From Steinernema hermaphroditum (taxonomy: Eukaryota > Nematoda > Chromadorea > Rhabditida > Steinernematidae), in NCBI GenBank assembly GCA_030435675.1, contig CM059624.1:10812769-10876768 (forward strand): 64,000 nt of DNA, read 5' to 3'. The stretch's first letter is position 1; every line of letters starts with the position of its first letter. This document shows, piece by piece, positions 1 through 10,010 of the stretch. A program made the translations under genes and the position numbers. The notes under the pieces were generated by a model. That model worked only from the letters and a program-made list of their open reading frames with translations. It had not been told where the DNA came from and ran no database searches.

Positions 1-410
1 TTTTGTCAAGGCTTTGATCATGCGTAGCTGGCAATGGAGACAATGGGACACATCTAGTAGCTGCCATTGAAAAAAGGTTGAAGTGATCCTTTTAGTTGTA
101 TGGGTGTCAAATTCCGCGCAAATTCCAGCAAACCTCGGAATTGCAGCAAGATTTCAGCGTCTTGAGGTGGCGCGAATGTTTATTCAAGATGTTTTAACTA
201 CGGCTCTGTGGTGGTCTAGGCCCTACGGATGCCGGGCGATCATTGTGCCAACAACGATGGCCGCTCACTCAACTCATTCTTAAGAGAACGAACGACCGAT
301 CGCTAACGTAAATGTCTAGCCTAAGCCATAAAGTCATTGAAAACGTTCCCAGTAACTTTGATAGTTGTCCACACATGTGTAGGAAGAACGTGCGATATTG
401 GCGATATACT
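1..410. other. non-coding, nothing recognised
   Basis: No exon-like segment with acceptor and donor, no RNA gene and no clear repeat was seen here. Short ORFs in this stretch look like chance openings. Confidence 0.5.
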
Positions 411-740
411 TTACGTCCATTTAATGAATAATACGAATTCTGACGGAATTGTTGCACCTACGTAATTGCTTTTCCGTTCATTTCTAGGGTTTAGTGCTAC
501 CACCTTTCCAGGTTCCCCCCCCCCTCGTAAGGTAGAAATGAGTTCGCGGAGACGCTGTGTGGGCTTAGTGTTTGTGAGTGTCACCCACATGCTACGTGTA
601 CCCATGCTTTGTTACAATACTTAACCAATCGGAAACGTTGGAGTTAACAGAATATGGTGACCCGAAAAGGCCATCTTTTTGAGATTAGCTCATGTTCTTA
701 TATATGACGAACACAGCGATAGGTGCGTTCGATAGGTGAT
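411..740 (+). repeat. dispersed repeat family A, partial copy 1
   Basis: The segment from about 490 to 735 resembles, in reverse complement, the sequence at 13260-13640. The best blocks surround the words GAAACGTTGGAGTTAACAGA and ATATGACGAACAC, with roughly three quarters of bases shared by eye. It also contains the word GTAGAAATGAG, present again near 59140. A run of ten C lies at 515-524. No intact ORF spans the copies, so this looks like a non-autonomous or decayed mobile element. Confidence 0.6.
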
Positions 741-810
741 CCTCTAAGAGAGCGAAATGGAAATCTACCGGTACTCCATTGTTAAACGAAACACGAAGGA
801 AACGAATAGA

Positions 811-2600
811 TCAAATCATATCAAGAAGATTCTCGGGAACATCTAGCATTTTGGAGCACTTCTCCTTGATTGCCTGGTTGGTGAAGTTCCTATCGAGATA
901 CGCGTAGAACTCCCTCCTTCTGGCTACGGTGGCGTCGTCCGTTTTGAGAGGTTCGTGTTGCGCTTCGAATCCACTCTTCGTCGTGAAGACATGGGAGATG
1001 ACGTAGAATTCGTAGTCCCTTCTGCAGAGCTCTTCTCCCTGAATCTAAACTTCGTCTCTGTAGCCAAGTGTGCTCACAAAGATGTTCTGCTGATTGAGTC
1101 CTTCGTAGAGGAGGGGATCGGAGGCGCGGACAATCAATTGTGGCTCCCAGTCGGGCCCTCTGAACCGAATCGTCACCTTTCTGTGCCTCGTCTCACCTGT
1201 ACTCAATTCGTTTCAGCTCCACATTTCCGTTATTTTTGTTCGTCGAGTAAGTCACCCATTGCTTCAAATCGGGGACGAAGTGATCCCGGAAATTAGTCAT
1301 CTGGTGGTACATTATGGCTCTGGAGAGTTGAACGAAAAGATAGAGAAAAGGGAACGAAAAGGGAAACTACTTGTCGTTCTGGCGAAGCTTGTCGAGCTGC
1401 TCCACAGTCCTCGGAGTTTCCTCCTGTGGATCGTGTTCAAACTGCCTGACCACGAGCAGCTTGTTCTGGTTGCTTTCTTGTGTCAGAAATTCGACTTTCT
1501 GCCCGATGAAAGCGGCAGCATTGGCCGAGATGAGATTCTCAATTTCCACGGGGAAGTGCAGGAGGCTTCCAGAGGCTCCGATGCGCGCCACATTCTTCAG
1601 AGTGTTCGTCGGAAATTCCACTGTAACGCTTATCTTGCGCCCATACTCCAGGGCTGAAATAAGAGTGGACCATTCAATCGAAAGATTAGGGACCATTGGA
1701 TGAATCGAAGCGACATTAGAGAGCCATGTTTAAAAGCCTTATGGTCTTAAGTTAGATTTTGATTCCCGAATTTGCATACCCTCTATGCACCGTCGACTCA
1801 CCTTTCTGAAAAGTGAACGGTTTACAGTCCTCGTGATCGAAATTTTGTTTATCTGGCTGAAGAGCGGTTTGCTTGAAGACCTCCTCGCAGGATGTATTCG
1901 CCTTCTGTGGCCATACCAAGTGAATGGAAACAAGCTTCTTGATATCAGGCATGCAGTTGTGGATCCAGGAGAGGAGTCCGGGAGTTTGATTCGACTGGGA
2001 ATCGAAGAAGGCCGTGTAGGAAATCATTCCTTCCCATGATTGCATCTAAAGTCGTTTTCGTGGAGATGAAGAAATGACATATTCCACTGCTATTATTGAA
2101 CTAATATAGTACAGTACTCGATCCATGTTCGTCAAGTCGGTCAACTTTTTGATCAGAAATCGATATCATCGAATCTTTTGAGCTGACTTCTTAGCTTTCT
2201 CAGCCTCACCTGTTTGTATAAACGGTCGAGATAGTTGATGGTGGAGAACGTAGTCAACGTGACCGGTATCTCCTTCGATACTTGAGACCTACAAACACCC
2301 CGAGAGAAACAATCCCACCGTCCGTGTTTACTTCAAATTGTCGGCGACCTCGTAGTTGTACCACACGCAGAAATTGTCGTTGTGGACCTCGATTCCCTCG
2401 CGGATGTGGAACTGCGTCGGCGGGAAAAGAACGAAGAGCTTGTTGAAGCTGAGTCCCGACGCCGGGAGGACGCCTTCGATGGAGAAGATGCGGGGAAAGG
2501 TGAACGGCTCGTCGTCGACCGACTGGAACTCGTACACTACGAAGACGATCACGGTGATTAAGATGGTGTAGAAGACGACGGGGATGAGGGGGAGACGCAT
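811..2600 (-). pseudogene. GT49-family (bgnt-like) glycosyltransferase, reading frame broken twice
   Basis: Five minus-strand exons can be joined: 2600-2332, 2288-2210, 2045-1802, 1653-1371 and 1319-811. They give about 455 residues. The start chosen is the ATG at 2600, directly before one membrane segment, as expected for a type II Golgi enzyme. Family signs are VTLTTFSTINYLDRL, the block NTLKNVARIGAS, LLVVRQFE followed by PRTVEQL, the motif WEPQ, and a final exon with ELCRRDYEFYVISHVF. These are the order and spacing I associate with GT49 proteins, which add GlcNAc or GlcA to glycans. Two faults lie in the last exon. The frame shifts near 1181-1205 and is restored exactly if 16 nt bounded by GT and AG are removed. 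An in-frame TAG lies at 1045-1047 in otherwise good homology. The expected acidic metal-binding site reads PVEIEN rather than D-x-D. I favour a decaying gene; assembly error or unusual splicing remain possible. Confidence 0.68.
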
Positions 2601-2800
2601 GACGCTTGGAACCGAATGCCGAGACCGATACACACGATCGTCGGCGCCCTCGGCTGACACGTATTCCTCTGAATTTGCATACACTCATCGTAAATGCAGA
2701 AAAACACTGTTGTGCGTGGGGAGAACTGACGATCGCCCCTTGCCGTCCCATGGGAAAACGGATTATGCACGAAAGAAACAAACAATCCTATAGAAGTTTA

Positions 2801-4286
2801 TTATTTGAAGAACTCGTAGCTACCCGATCGTATTTGCGGCGCTTGCGCCATGTCGTCGAATTTTGGATAGGAATCTATCATCGAACCTGAAAGAATCAAG
2901 GATTGCGGTAATCGTGGAAGCCTTGGAAGACTTACCCGACTTGAAGGCCTCGTGTGTATGGGTTACTGCCCTATAGAACGCTTCCACTATATCCTTGCTG
3001 TGGCAAACTGTAATTCGAGAGTAGGGATCCATGATCTGCAGCTTCATGTTGTAGGGTGTTTGTCTTCTCCTGACCACTCTGCCATTCGCAATGTCAATCA
3101 TCGACGTCCTTATGTTAAATCGCGTGTAGTAGTCGATCATCTTGACTGCCAGTGTTCCTACGGACATTGTGTTAGCGCTGCTCCAACCTAAATCGACTAT
3201 ATAGCTACTGGATCAACTTCACAAATCACCTTCTAACTCATCAGTGATGGGCCGATCCATGAGTTTGATGATTTCCGATAGGGGCAGTTCCCTGCTGACA
3301 AGATGAGAATGCGTTTGGGTGAGAACAGGCAGAACAGGCTCTGAGAATATCTGAAAAACGAGATGAGTATCACCGTGTACTCGAGAAAGCCTCACGTGTT
3401 TGCACTGGAGGAAATGAACGACGAGGAGCACGATGTGGTAACTGGAGAGAAGACCCTGCCTGCTATTTCTGGCTCCCAACGCAGTGAACAGCTCTCTTGC
3501 CCACATGTACAGCTGAGGAAAGCGTTTATCCGCCTGCAACGAATGTGGCTTATCTTTTGGTTAGACAGGCATGCTGATCTACCATCACGTAGTGCCTGAT
3601 GAGATTCGTGTTGCGCACGGCATGGAAATTGGAGCTCGGGAACTGAATATCGACACTAATACCGTTGGCGAGCTTCACGACGACCAGCGGAATTCGCGAT
3701 CGCATCAAGAGAACACATTCGTACTGCAGCTTCAACTCCGAACTCTTCTCGAGAAGGTCGGCAACGTTCCTCATCAGCGCCACCTTGAAGTTCGGATTCT
3801 CGTTGAAGTCCCGCAGGAATTCGTCGTGGTTCTCGGCGACAAAACACAAATCAACGTCTGAGTTATTGATACACAAAGAGTTCGCGATGGATCCGACGGG
3901 AACCAGGCGAGATGACGAAGAGCAGATCACTCTCTGCAGCTGGGAAATCACTTCAGAGTGCTCCGCCACGAGCTGAAATAGAAGACTTTACGCATCGCCT
4001 CACGGAATCAAGTGCTTTTGGAATTCCTTCTCAACGTTGGCGAACTCACCTGCTCGTATCTGCTCCTCCGAAGTGAATCTGCACCCACTAGCTTCTTCGT
4101 CAGCGCGCTGATCTTGTCCTTATATTCAGTTTCGGTCTTCAGTGTGGCGTCGCCGGAATGGAGAGTTACCTTCTCACGCTGGTGGTAGCTTGGAGTTCTT
4201 TCGCGCATCTTGCCGCTTCTATTCTGCACCGCCTTCACTAGCCTTCTCGCATTTCTGGACGTTTGTAGTGTCACTTGTGACAGCAT
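2801..4286 (-). CDS. non-canonical poly(A)/U polymerase-like nucleotidyltransferase (TUTase/GLD-2 superfamily)
   Basis: Six exons (4286-4050, 3972-3583, 3533-3396, 3350-3230, 3187-2936, 2886-2801) join in frame into 407 residues. Each junction has GT-AG ends and acceptors close to TTTCAG. The catalytic fold is clear. The helical turn has Gly106-Ser107 followed by Asp118-Val-Asp120 (motif NNSDVDLCF). The third carboxylate is Asp187 in GISVDIQF. A PAP-associated central domain follows, with SSYHIVLLVVHFLQ and a stretch with LPVLTQ. All three metal-binding aspartates are present, so it should be an active ribonucleotidyltransferase that adds A or U to RNA 3' ends. No RNA-binding or zinc-knuckle domain is seen. 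The N-terminal 79 residues are basic and possibly disordered. The gene ends with AATAAA overlapping the stop. It is head-to-tail with the GT49 gene, about 200 bp apart. The exact paralogue group cannot be assigned. Confidence 0.87.
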
Positions 4287-4289
4287 TTT

Positions 4290-4297
4290 CTGAAAAA
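4290..4297 (-). promoter_or_regulatory. probable spliced-leader acceptor of the nucleotidyltransferase gene
   Basis: The minus strand reads TTTTTCAG only three bases before the start ATG at 4286-4284. A 5' leader this short after a perfect acceptor is typical of trans-spliced nematode mRNAs and supports the chosen start. Confidence 0.6.
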
Positions 4298-4890
4298 TAC
4301 ATCATCGTGACCGGTAAATAAATCGCCGCGAAGCCACAACCACTCTATAAACACGCTGATATTGTGAGCAGCCGTAACGTTCACACCACAAGAAGAAAAG
4401 GTGCCGAAAGGTCAGAAAGAACCAAGAATAAGAAAGGCTGAAGAAATTGTCGTTTGAAATTGGAACGAACATGTGATATTTCCAACAAGCAGCTGCAACA
4501 CCGCACATCAAACTGAAAGTGATCAAGGAAGTCACGATCGATCAGAACTGGAACCATTCTGTAGCAGGCCAATTATTGGAAAACGTTTCTACGGTATATA
4601 CAGACAAAAATAATTCAAAAAACAAGCCCACAGCCAGACGCGGCGTTGTTTGTCTACCGTACTGTCTGTACTAGAACGAGGTAGACAGACAGAATCATTG
4701 CAATCATCTATTTACAGTGTTTGTTTTTGCAATTATCAAATGCAACTAGCGAATTAAGCCGAGCCGAATCGGGATCCGGGTCCGGCTTATTTCTAAACCT
4801 AAACCGAGCCAGAGCCGCAATAGTTCTGATCAAAAAATTACCGACAAGAAGTAAAAGTAAAAGTGTCCGTTTGAGATCGTACTGAATTCT
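4298..4890. other. intergenic, with a GTCT/AGAC-rich patch
   Basis: No exon is supported. At about 4648-4700 there is a dense patch of GTCT and AGAC words (TTTGTCTACC, CTGTCTGTAC, GTAGACAGACAG). Near 4760-4815 the word CCGAGCC recurs. The minus-strand ORFs here are hydrophobic but lack splice-site support. Confidence 0.45.
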
Positions 4891-4959
4891 TCTTCGCACG
4901 GTGCAATTAAGCGGAAGGCCAAGCAGGTTCCGAACGGATTCAAAAAGCCCGCAAGCGGC

Positions 4960-4985
4960 CTACTTCTCGCCGTATTTAACTCCTC
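4960..4985 (+). promoter_or_regulatory. probable core promoter of the Gly/Tyr/His-rich gene
   Basis: A TATA-like word, GTATTTAA, lies at about 4971-4978, some 32 bp before the start codon. It sits inside the conserved block shared with the second copy, where it reads TGTATTTAA. Confidence 0.4.
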
Positions 4986-5009
4986 TCCCTCGGATTCCCC
5001 GCATCCAGC

Positions 5010-5429
5010 ATGTCCTCCCTCCGTCTCCTCGCCCTCCTCTCCGCCTTCGTCGTCGCCTCGGCGCGCGCCGACGGTTTCTGGCCTCACGGAGGTGCTTACG
5101 ATGCCGCGCCCTTCCACGGATACGGCTACGGCCATGGATACGGTAGCCAGGATGGCCACGGAGCCGAGAAGGCATACGGCGACAAGTTCGCCCAGGGGGA
5201 GAAGTCCGACTGGTCGGAGGCGAACTACGGAGGCCACGAGAAGCACGCCAGTGGCGACGCCTACGGAAAGCAACACGCCGATGGGTACGGTAGCGCTCAC
5301 GGACAAGACGCCGGCTATGGATACGGTGTTCCTCATGCCCCTCACGGCCACGAATACGGTGCTCCCCACGGTCATGAGTATGGCACCCCTGAAGGACACG
5401 GATACGGACCCAACAACAAGTGGTGGTGA
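5010..5429 (+). CDS. secreted Gly/Tyr/His-rich small protein, copy 1
   Basis: A single exon encodes 139 residues. Residues 1-20 form a textbook signal peptide (LRLLALLSAFVVASARA). The mature part is built of GYG, HGYG, GHEYGAPHG and similar units, with no cysteine, and ends in Lys-Trp-Trp. Such composition occurs in nematode cuticle, eggshell and secreted antimicrobial-type peptides, but no named family is recognised, so function is unknown. A second gene at 17197-17613 on the opposite strand differs at about five residues and one Asn insertion. The tyrosines could cross-link and the histidines could bind metal; that is inference from composition only. The start is the only ATG giving the signal peptide. 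Confidence 0.88.
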   Translation: MSSLRLLALLSAFVVASARADGFWPHGGAYDAAPFHGYGYGHGYGSQDGHGAEKAYGDKFAQGEKSDWSEANYGGHEKHASGDAYGKQHADGYGSAHGQDAGYGYGVPHAPHGHEYGAPHGHEYGTPEGHGYGPNNKWW

Positions 5430-5470
5430 ATGTAGATTCTATGGTGCTATTTATACTCATCGAGAGTTTC

Positions 5471-5476
5471 AATAAA
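5471..5476 (+). terminator. poly(A) signal AATAAA
   Basis: AATAAA lies 42 bp after the stop codon of the Gly/Tyr/His-rich gene and is conserved in the inverted copy (minus strand, 17155-17150). Confidence 0.7.
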
Positions 5477-5777
5477 ATTTTAATTTTTTAATACATAGAC
5501 TGAAATTGACCTTCGAATGGAATTGTCCTTGAAAATGGATCAATGACTAATTGAGATTTATCGGAACGTTCGTTATACAGTTGATATTAATACATTTCGA
5601 AATAATCGTGAAAAGCTTCTTTACATTATAAGCTTTGTCCACTCTCCCTTAACTCACTGCGATAGGCCCTTTCTTGGAACACCCTGCAAGTTGGCTGCAA
5701 ACTGCTTCGAATCATTGCTCTAATTCCTTTCCCTCTGCGCTATATCACTGTCGGGAATCTCATTTCCGATAAGGATC

Positions 5778-8250
5778 ATGTCGGTTTTCATTCAAACATC
5801 AATGTTAGTTATGAGAAAAGACTTTTTCTTTCGTTACTGTTTCGTCATCCACTGGAAAAAGCTTTTTCTGTCACTGCTAGCTTTCTCCTTCACGGTTTAT
5901 ATCATTCTCTGGACCTTCTTTATACCCATTTTCCAAAACGCCAACTACTATGATAACGACCCTTCGAAAACCAGAAGAAGGTGCCACCAGTTTCAAGAGG
6001 TACTGTAGGCGAAAAAGGCCCAATCACTTGTTGTTCGTTCAGAGAATCGTTCACTTTGATCTCAAAGGAATACCTCCGAGAGTTACTTATTTTCGGAAAA
6101 TATTTCCCTTCCTTCGCAGAATGAATGCAACGGGTGTCTTGATGGAGTACGAAGACATGTTCCCCTACAGTGGGGAACTGGCTGTTCTGGCTCGAAACAA
6201 TTCGTATACGGTAGAGGAAATTCACGAGATTTGTCAGGTACCCAATGGGCGATAACTATTGTAACCTTCCTATCAGTTGGCCAAGCAGAATAAGCTGGAC
6301 CTGATTCCCTTGGTTCCTACATTTGGGAACGTAGAATTCATCCTAAAGCATAAGAAGTTCTCTTTCTTGAAGGAGAAGAAGGACCAGTCGACGATCTGTC
6401 CCTCAAACGGAGAATCTGCCAAGTTGATCAAGAAGATGCTGAGGCAGATCTATCGGACCCACTCAAAAGTGTCAAAACTAACATCGATCCACATTGGAAT
6501 GAACGATCCTGCGCACTATGCGGAAGATAAGAGGTGCAAGACGCGCGTGGTGTACGAACTGAACGGGGACAGGAACGCTTTAAAACTGGACCACCTAACA
6601 AAGTAAGCTGTTTATCGCGTATTATCGATCTTCGATGTGTTCACAGAATCGCTTCCTATGTAAAGCAGAAACTGAAGGTGAAAAGAGTCCTCGTATGGCA
6701 CGACATCCTCGTCGGAATCGACGCCAAAACTCTGAACGACTCCGATGCGGGAAGTTTGATCAGCCCCGTGCTCTGGCACTACGACTGGAACTCTGGCGAC
6801 GACGCAGCCTTTCCTTCGGGGACGTTCGCAAAATTCGCGGAGATTTTCGACAATATTCTCTTTGCTGGTGCTTTCAAGGGAAGTAGGGGTGAAGGACAAA
6901 ACATGAACGACATCTACAACTACTTACATAACGTATTCGGTCACATTCATAATTGCGGAAAACACAATGATGTAAGTGGCCGTACAACATTTAGAGAAAG
7001 AGCATTTCGTAGGTCTTGAACGGCACTCTGAGTGGAATGATTCTGACTGGACGCTCCAGGTACAAGCACGCATCCGGCTTGTGTGAGCTGCTGCCCGAAA
7101 ATCTGCCGACTTTGGTTGCCCAATTGCACTTTTTGAGCAACAACTATAGAATGGAAGAGAAGAATCTGATCGACAGCACTGTGGTCGGTTTTGAAAAAGA
7201 AGCTGTATTGTCTGAATTCTCCATCCGGCTGAACTTTGGCCCACTCTGTTCATCCATCTTGAGTTTTTGGGGCAGCTCCAAAATATGATGCGATTTTTGT
7301 AATAGACAAGCCTTCCAAGCTTTATCGTAAAAGGAGAGAACAATGTAGTAGGTCTTGAGTCGGCAAAAAAATTTCGAAAGTGAAAGAATCGGACTCGAGT
7401 CGGCTCTTTTGACTCGCCTTGACTCGTTAACCCGGCCGACGTGCGATTCAACTTAATCCAACTTGACTGTGAGTCGTTTTTTCTATTCGGGTTCCAATCC
7501 TAGGGCGGCCAACAAAAACTCAAGATGGATAACTCGTGCTAAAATGCCTAGATTGCTGATCATACGCAGCAGGAATATTAGCGAAGACTTATTAGTATGC
7601 CAAAGTTCATTAGGATCGGTGGATGGCACCTTGGAGCAGTAAGAGGTTTCTTTATTTTTAATAAAGGAAAGACCTTTATGGTTCATCGAAAATCATGACC
7701 ACGTTGAAAGGTGCTTTTAAACACTTCTCCATTTTTTAACTGGACGTGATTCTGGTTGTGATTCTTGTTTTAGGTCTGCAGTTCTTGCGTAGCATATAAC
7801 ATTCAGAGTCAAAAATTGTCGTTTCAGCAACTGCTCGAATACCCTCGTTCTGCAAGCGACCCTCTTCGTCCGAAAATCATAGAAACCTCGAAGTTCGAGC
7901 TCTTCTACGCGCACACGTTTACCCGCCCTGTGGATTCAAATTTCGTCGACAGCGATTTTCCCGGAAATGAGATATTCATCGAGGTACATTGGATTGCAGA
8001 ACTCTATGGCTTTGTTTATCCTTTCAGCTGGAGAAGCTGAGGTTAGTTGAGTGGAAGATGGAAAATTTGAGGATAGAGGACACAAGGCTTGTGCTCAACG
8101 AGATCGACACCGAGAAGCAGGAAATCGAGAAGAGGGTCAGTACGGCGCTTCCACAGCCTCATATCTTTAAGTTTTCAGTTACGGCCTGCACTACTGCAAT
8201 ATTTCTACGAAAAAGACGTCGATGAGTGGTTTGTTAATAATTTTTATTAG
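5778..8250 (+). CDS. GH20 hexosaminidase D-like protein (nematode hex-2/-5 type), probable catalytic-site change
   Basis: Exons 5778-5999, 6043-6237, 6277-6602, 6647-6971, 7013 to about 7204, 7828-7983, 8028-8135 and 8179-8250 join in frame. Four introns are 39-44 nt. Exon 1 has one membrane segment (about residues 26-50), giving a type II topology. GH20 hexosaminidase D signs are HFDLKGIPPRV (78-88), EYEDMFPY (109-116), LIPLVPTFGNVEFILKH (148-164), ICPS (179-182), a WHYDW motif and ILTGRSRYKHASGLCELLP. The final exons (DFPGNE, RPALLQYFYEKDVDEWF) match the family's C-terminus. The family cleaves terminal GalNAc/GlcNAc, using adjacent Asp-Glu after HxG. Here the motif reads HIGMND, so Asn215-Asp216 replace that pair. 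The exon 5 donor is uncertain. If exon 5 is read through, it stops at 7288, so the intron to 7828 (about 620 nt) is inferred from the downstream homology. Confidence 0.8.
7205..7827 (+). other. inferred large intron of the hexosaminidase-like gene
   Basis: This intron is about fifteen times longer than the other introns of the gene. It contains repeated GACTCG/GAGTCGG words at 7360-7430 and a word GATCATACGCAGC at 7557 that resembles one near 9765. No coding segment is seen. It may hold a decayed insertion. Confidence 0.45.
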
Positions 8251-8330
8251 GACATCAAGGAGCGCCAAAACGAGTGAGATACTTCCGTTACTTCCCTTTA
8301 TTACCCGCCACAAAATAAATAAAGATTCCA

Positions 8331-8770
8331 CTATAACTCAAGTTGCAGTTGGTCGAAGTTGGGTCGTTCGTAGCCGAGAAATCCATCAAATTGCTCCAGG
8401 AAATAGTTCTCGATGATCCAGTAGCCGACCTGGACGAACACCGAACCGCTGTACTGCATCAGAAAGAGCATGTACAGGATGGAACCGAACATCTGGATCT
8501 GAAAGAGTGAAACGTGTACGAACAGCCTCAGGAGAACGTCGCGCGGATCGATAAAGAGATGCGGACCGAATTGGGTCGCGCGCCGAACAATAAAGAACTG
8601 CGCCAGAAACGCGTTTGTTTGGTTTCTAAGGGGCAGCGAGGGACTCCAAACGGGACAGTCAGCTGTAGACACGTTCCAGCGCCGTTCAAAGGAAGTTTTA
8701 ATTGGATGCAGAATGACCTTGAGTATGGCGCAAAGAGAAGGTTGTTGTTTTGGAACTTTCTAAGGAAGAC
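8331..8770 (-). CDS. unidentified C-terminal coding fragment
   Basis: One minus-strand frame stays open for about 440 bp and ends at a TAA on 8333-8331 or the adjacent TAG. The last 57 residues follow a good CTCTTTCAG acceptor near 8500 and include the hydrophobic stretch GSILYMLFLMQYSGSVFV. Upstream the frame holds RRWNVSTADCPVW and FIDPRDVLLRLF. No family is recognised. Immediately upstream lies a repeat-rich block (8806-9700), so the 5' part of the gene may have been lost or displaced. It could also be a complete short last exon of a gene whose other exons I missed. Confidence 0.33.
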
Positions 8771-8805
8771 GATACAATAAATATGAACTAAAATAAATAT
8801 GAAGC

Positions 8806-9045
8806 AAAGTCATAGTGAATTTTCCTTCTCTACAAGATGCTGCACAGAAAACAGGTGATCGTCTTTACAAGGATGCGCCAAAAGATCGTGTTAAGAACCA
8901 CGGTCTTAAAAAACATAGTTTTAGGGCCCTGGGCGTGGAGTAAAGTGGGGCGGGGGTAAAGTCATAGTGAACTGGGCTCCCCTACAAGATACTGCAAAAA
9001 AAAAATACGCGATCGTCATTACAGGTATGGGTCAAAACAGTGAAG
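8806..9045 (+). repeat. two diverged tandem copies of an ~85-bp unit
   Basis: Units at about 8806-8892 and 8957-9042 share the order AAAGTCATAGTGA, CTACAAGAT, CTGCA, then GATCGTC followed by TTACA. They are separated by about 65 bp of other sequence in the same orientation. Confidence 0.6.
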
Positions 9046-10010
9046 TGAAGTAGGAGGTTTAGCGTGTGGTCCCGCAACGACCTCCCTGTTTTTGGCATAA
9101 GAGGATGGTTTTTGTGGAAAAGTCGTCATTTTGCCTTATTTTGTGCAATATGATGGTTTATCAAACCACGTACTATCAATTAGACCCCTTTATCCCTGCC
9201 CCAGCCGAGAAAAAAGAGGTAAACTGGCCATTTTAACTGTAAACTGCCCACAAATCCACCGTATAGGACCATCGTAATGGAGACATGACTTGTGGATAGA
9301 GATGGCCCATTTAGGCCAGAATGAGCAGTGTGCTGAGGCTGTTTTTGGACGCCATCTGGTAGAGGATGGGATGGCTCACAAAAAAACCATCAGCGCTCTT
9401 TAACTCCGCTCCAGCGCGACCGTCACAATACATTGCAAATTCAGGGATTTCGTTGCGGCCACAATTGACCCACCCCTTGCCCACCTCTGCGCAGGAATGT
9501 GGAGTTCCTGGAGCAATCTCGTGAGATTAAGCTTAAAATAGCCACTATCTGCCTTGTGGACTTGTATGGAGAATGGGAATATCGCGTAGTTTCCGTGTCC
9601 AACATTGTTTAAAAGTAAAATTCTGGCAAAAACATCTTTGACCACACCCTGTAACACGGGTAATGCATGCGACAATGTCTACTTAACTCATTTGATGATT
9701 CTGGCATCTTAATAAATGACTGCTTGATTCGCTTACCTTCTCACTGATTTCGATTTCAATTTTTGATTATACGCAGCTTCTGACTGCCATCGACCCGTAG
9801 CCCTCGGCTCTTAGGATATGTACCGAAATGCAGTTCATTAGTCATTAGAGTGTAAGATGAATGGACACTAGGCACTGAATTGCGCTCACTGCAATGTTTC
9901 ACCTAGATGCAATGCTTTAAAATAGCTTTATTAACTGAAGATCTATGTACAAAACCCTGTTGGTCGAGTGTGTCTCTCTGAATCCAACGAAATAGTCACC
10001 AAGAGTTTCG
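9046..10010. repeat. repeat-like non-coding block with a relic ORF (9400-9675, minus)
   Basis: The 91-codon minus-strand frame at 9400-9675 is uninterrupted (words HIPAQRWARGGSIVAATKSL and CIVTVALERS). It has no splice sites or neighbours that make it a gene, and it lies in a block that looks mobile. I treat it as a piece of a dispersed element, not a host gene. From 9680 to 10010 nothing further is recognised. Confidence 0.4.

Larger units (their letters stand above)
4891..5479 (+). repeat. inverted duplication arm 1
   Basis: This segment is repeated in reverse complement at 17147-17731. The match covers about 100 bp of upstream sequence, the whole coding region, the 3' UTR and the poly(A) signal, with only scattered differences, and it ends abruptly on both sides. 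Confidence 0.85.

Noticed and set aside
4960..5475. Long minus-strand frames (170 and 189 codons) over the Gly/Tyr/His-rich gene
   Set aside because: They are low-complexity Arg- or Val-rich shadows of a repeat-rich coding strand; the same shadows recur at the inverted copy.
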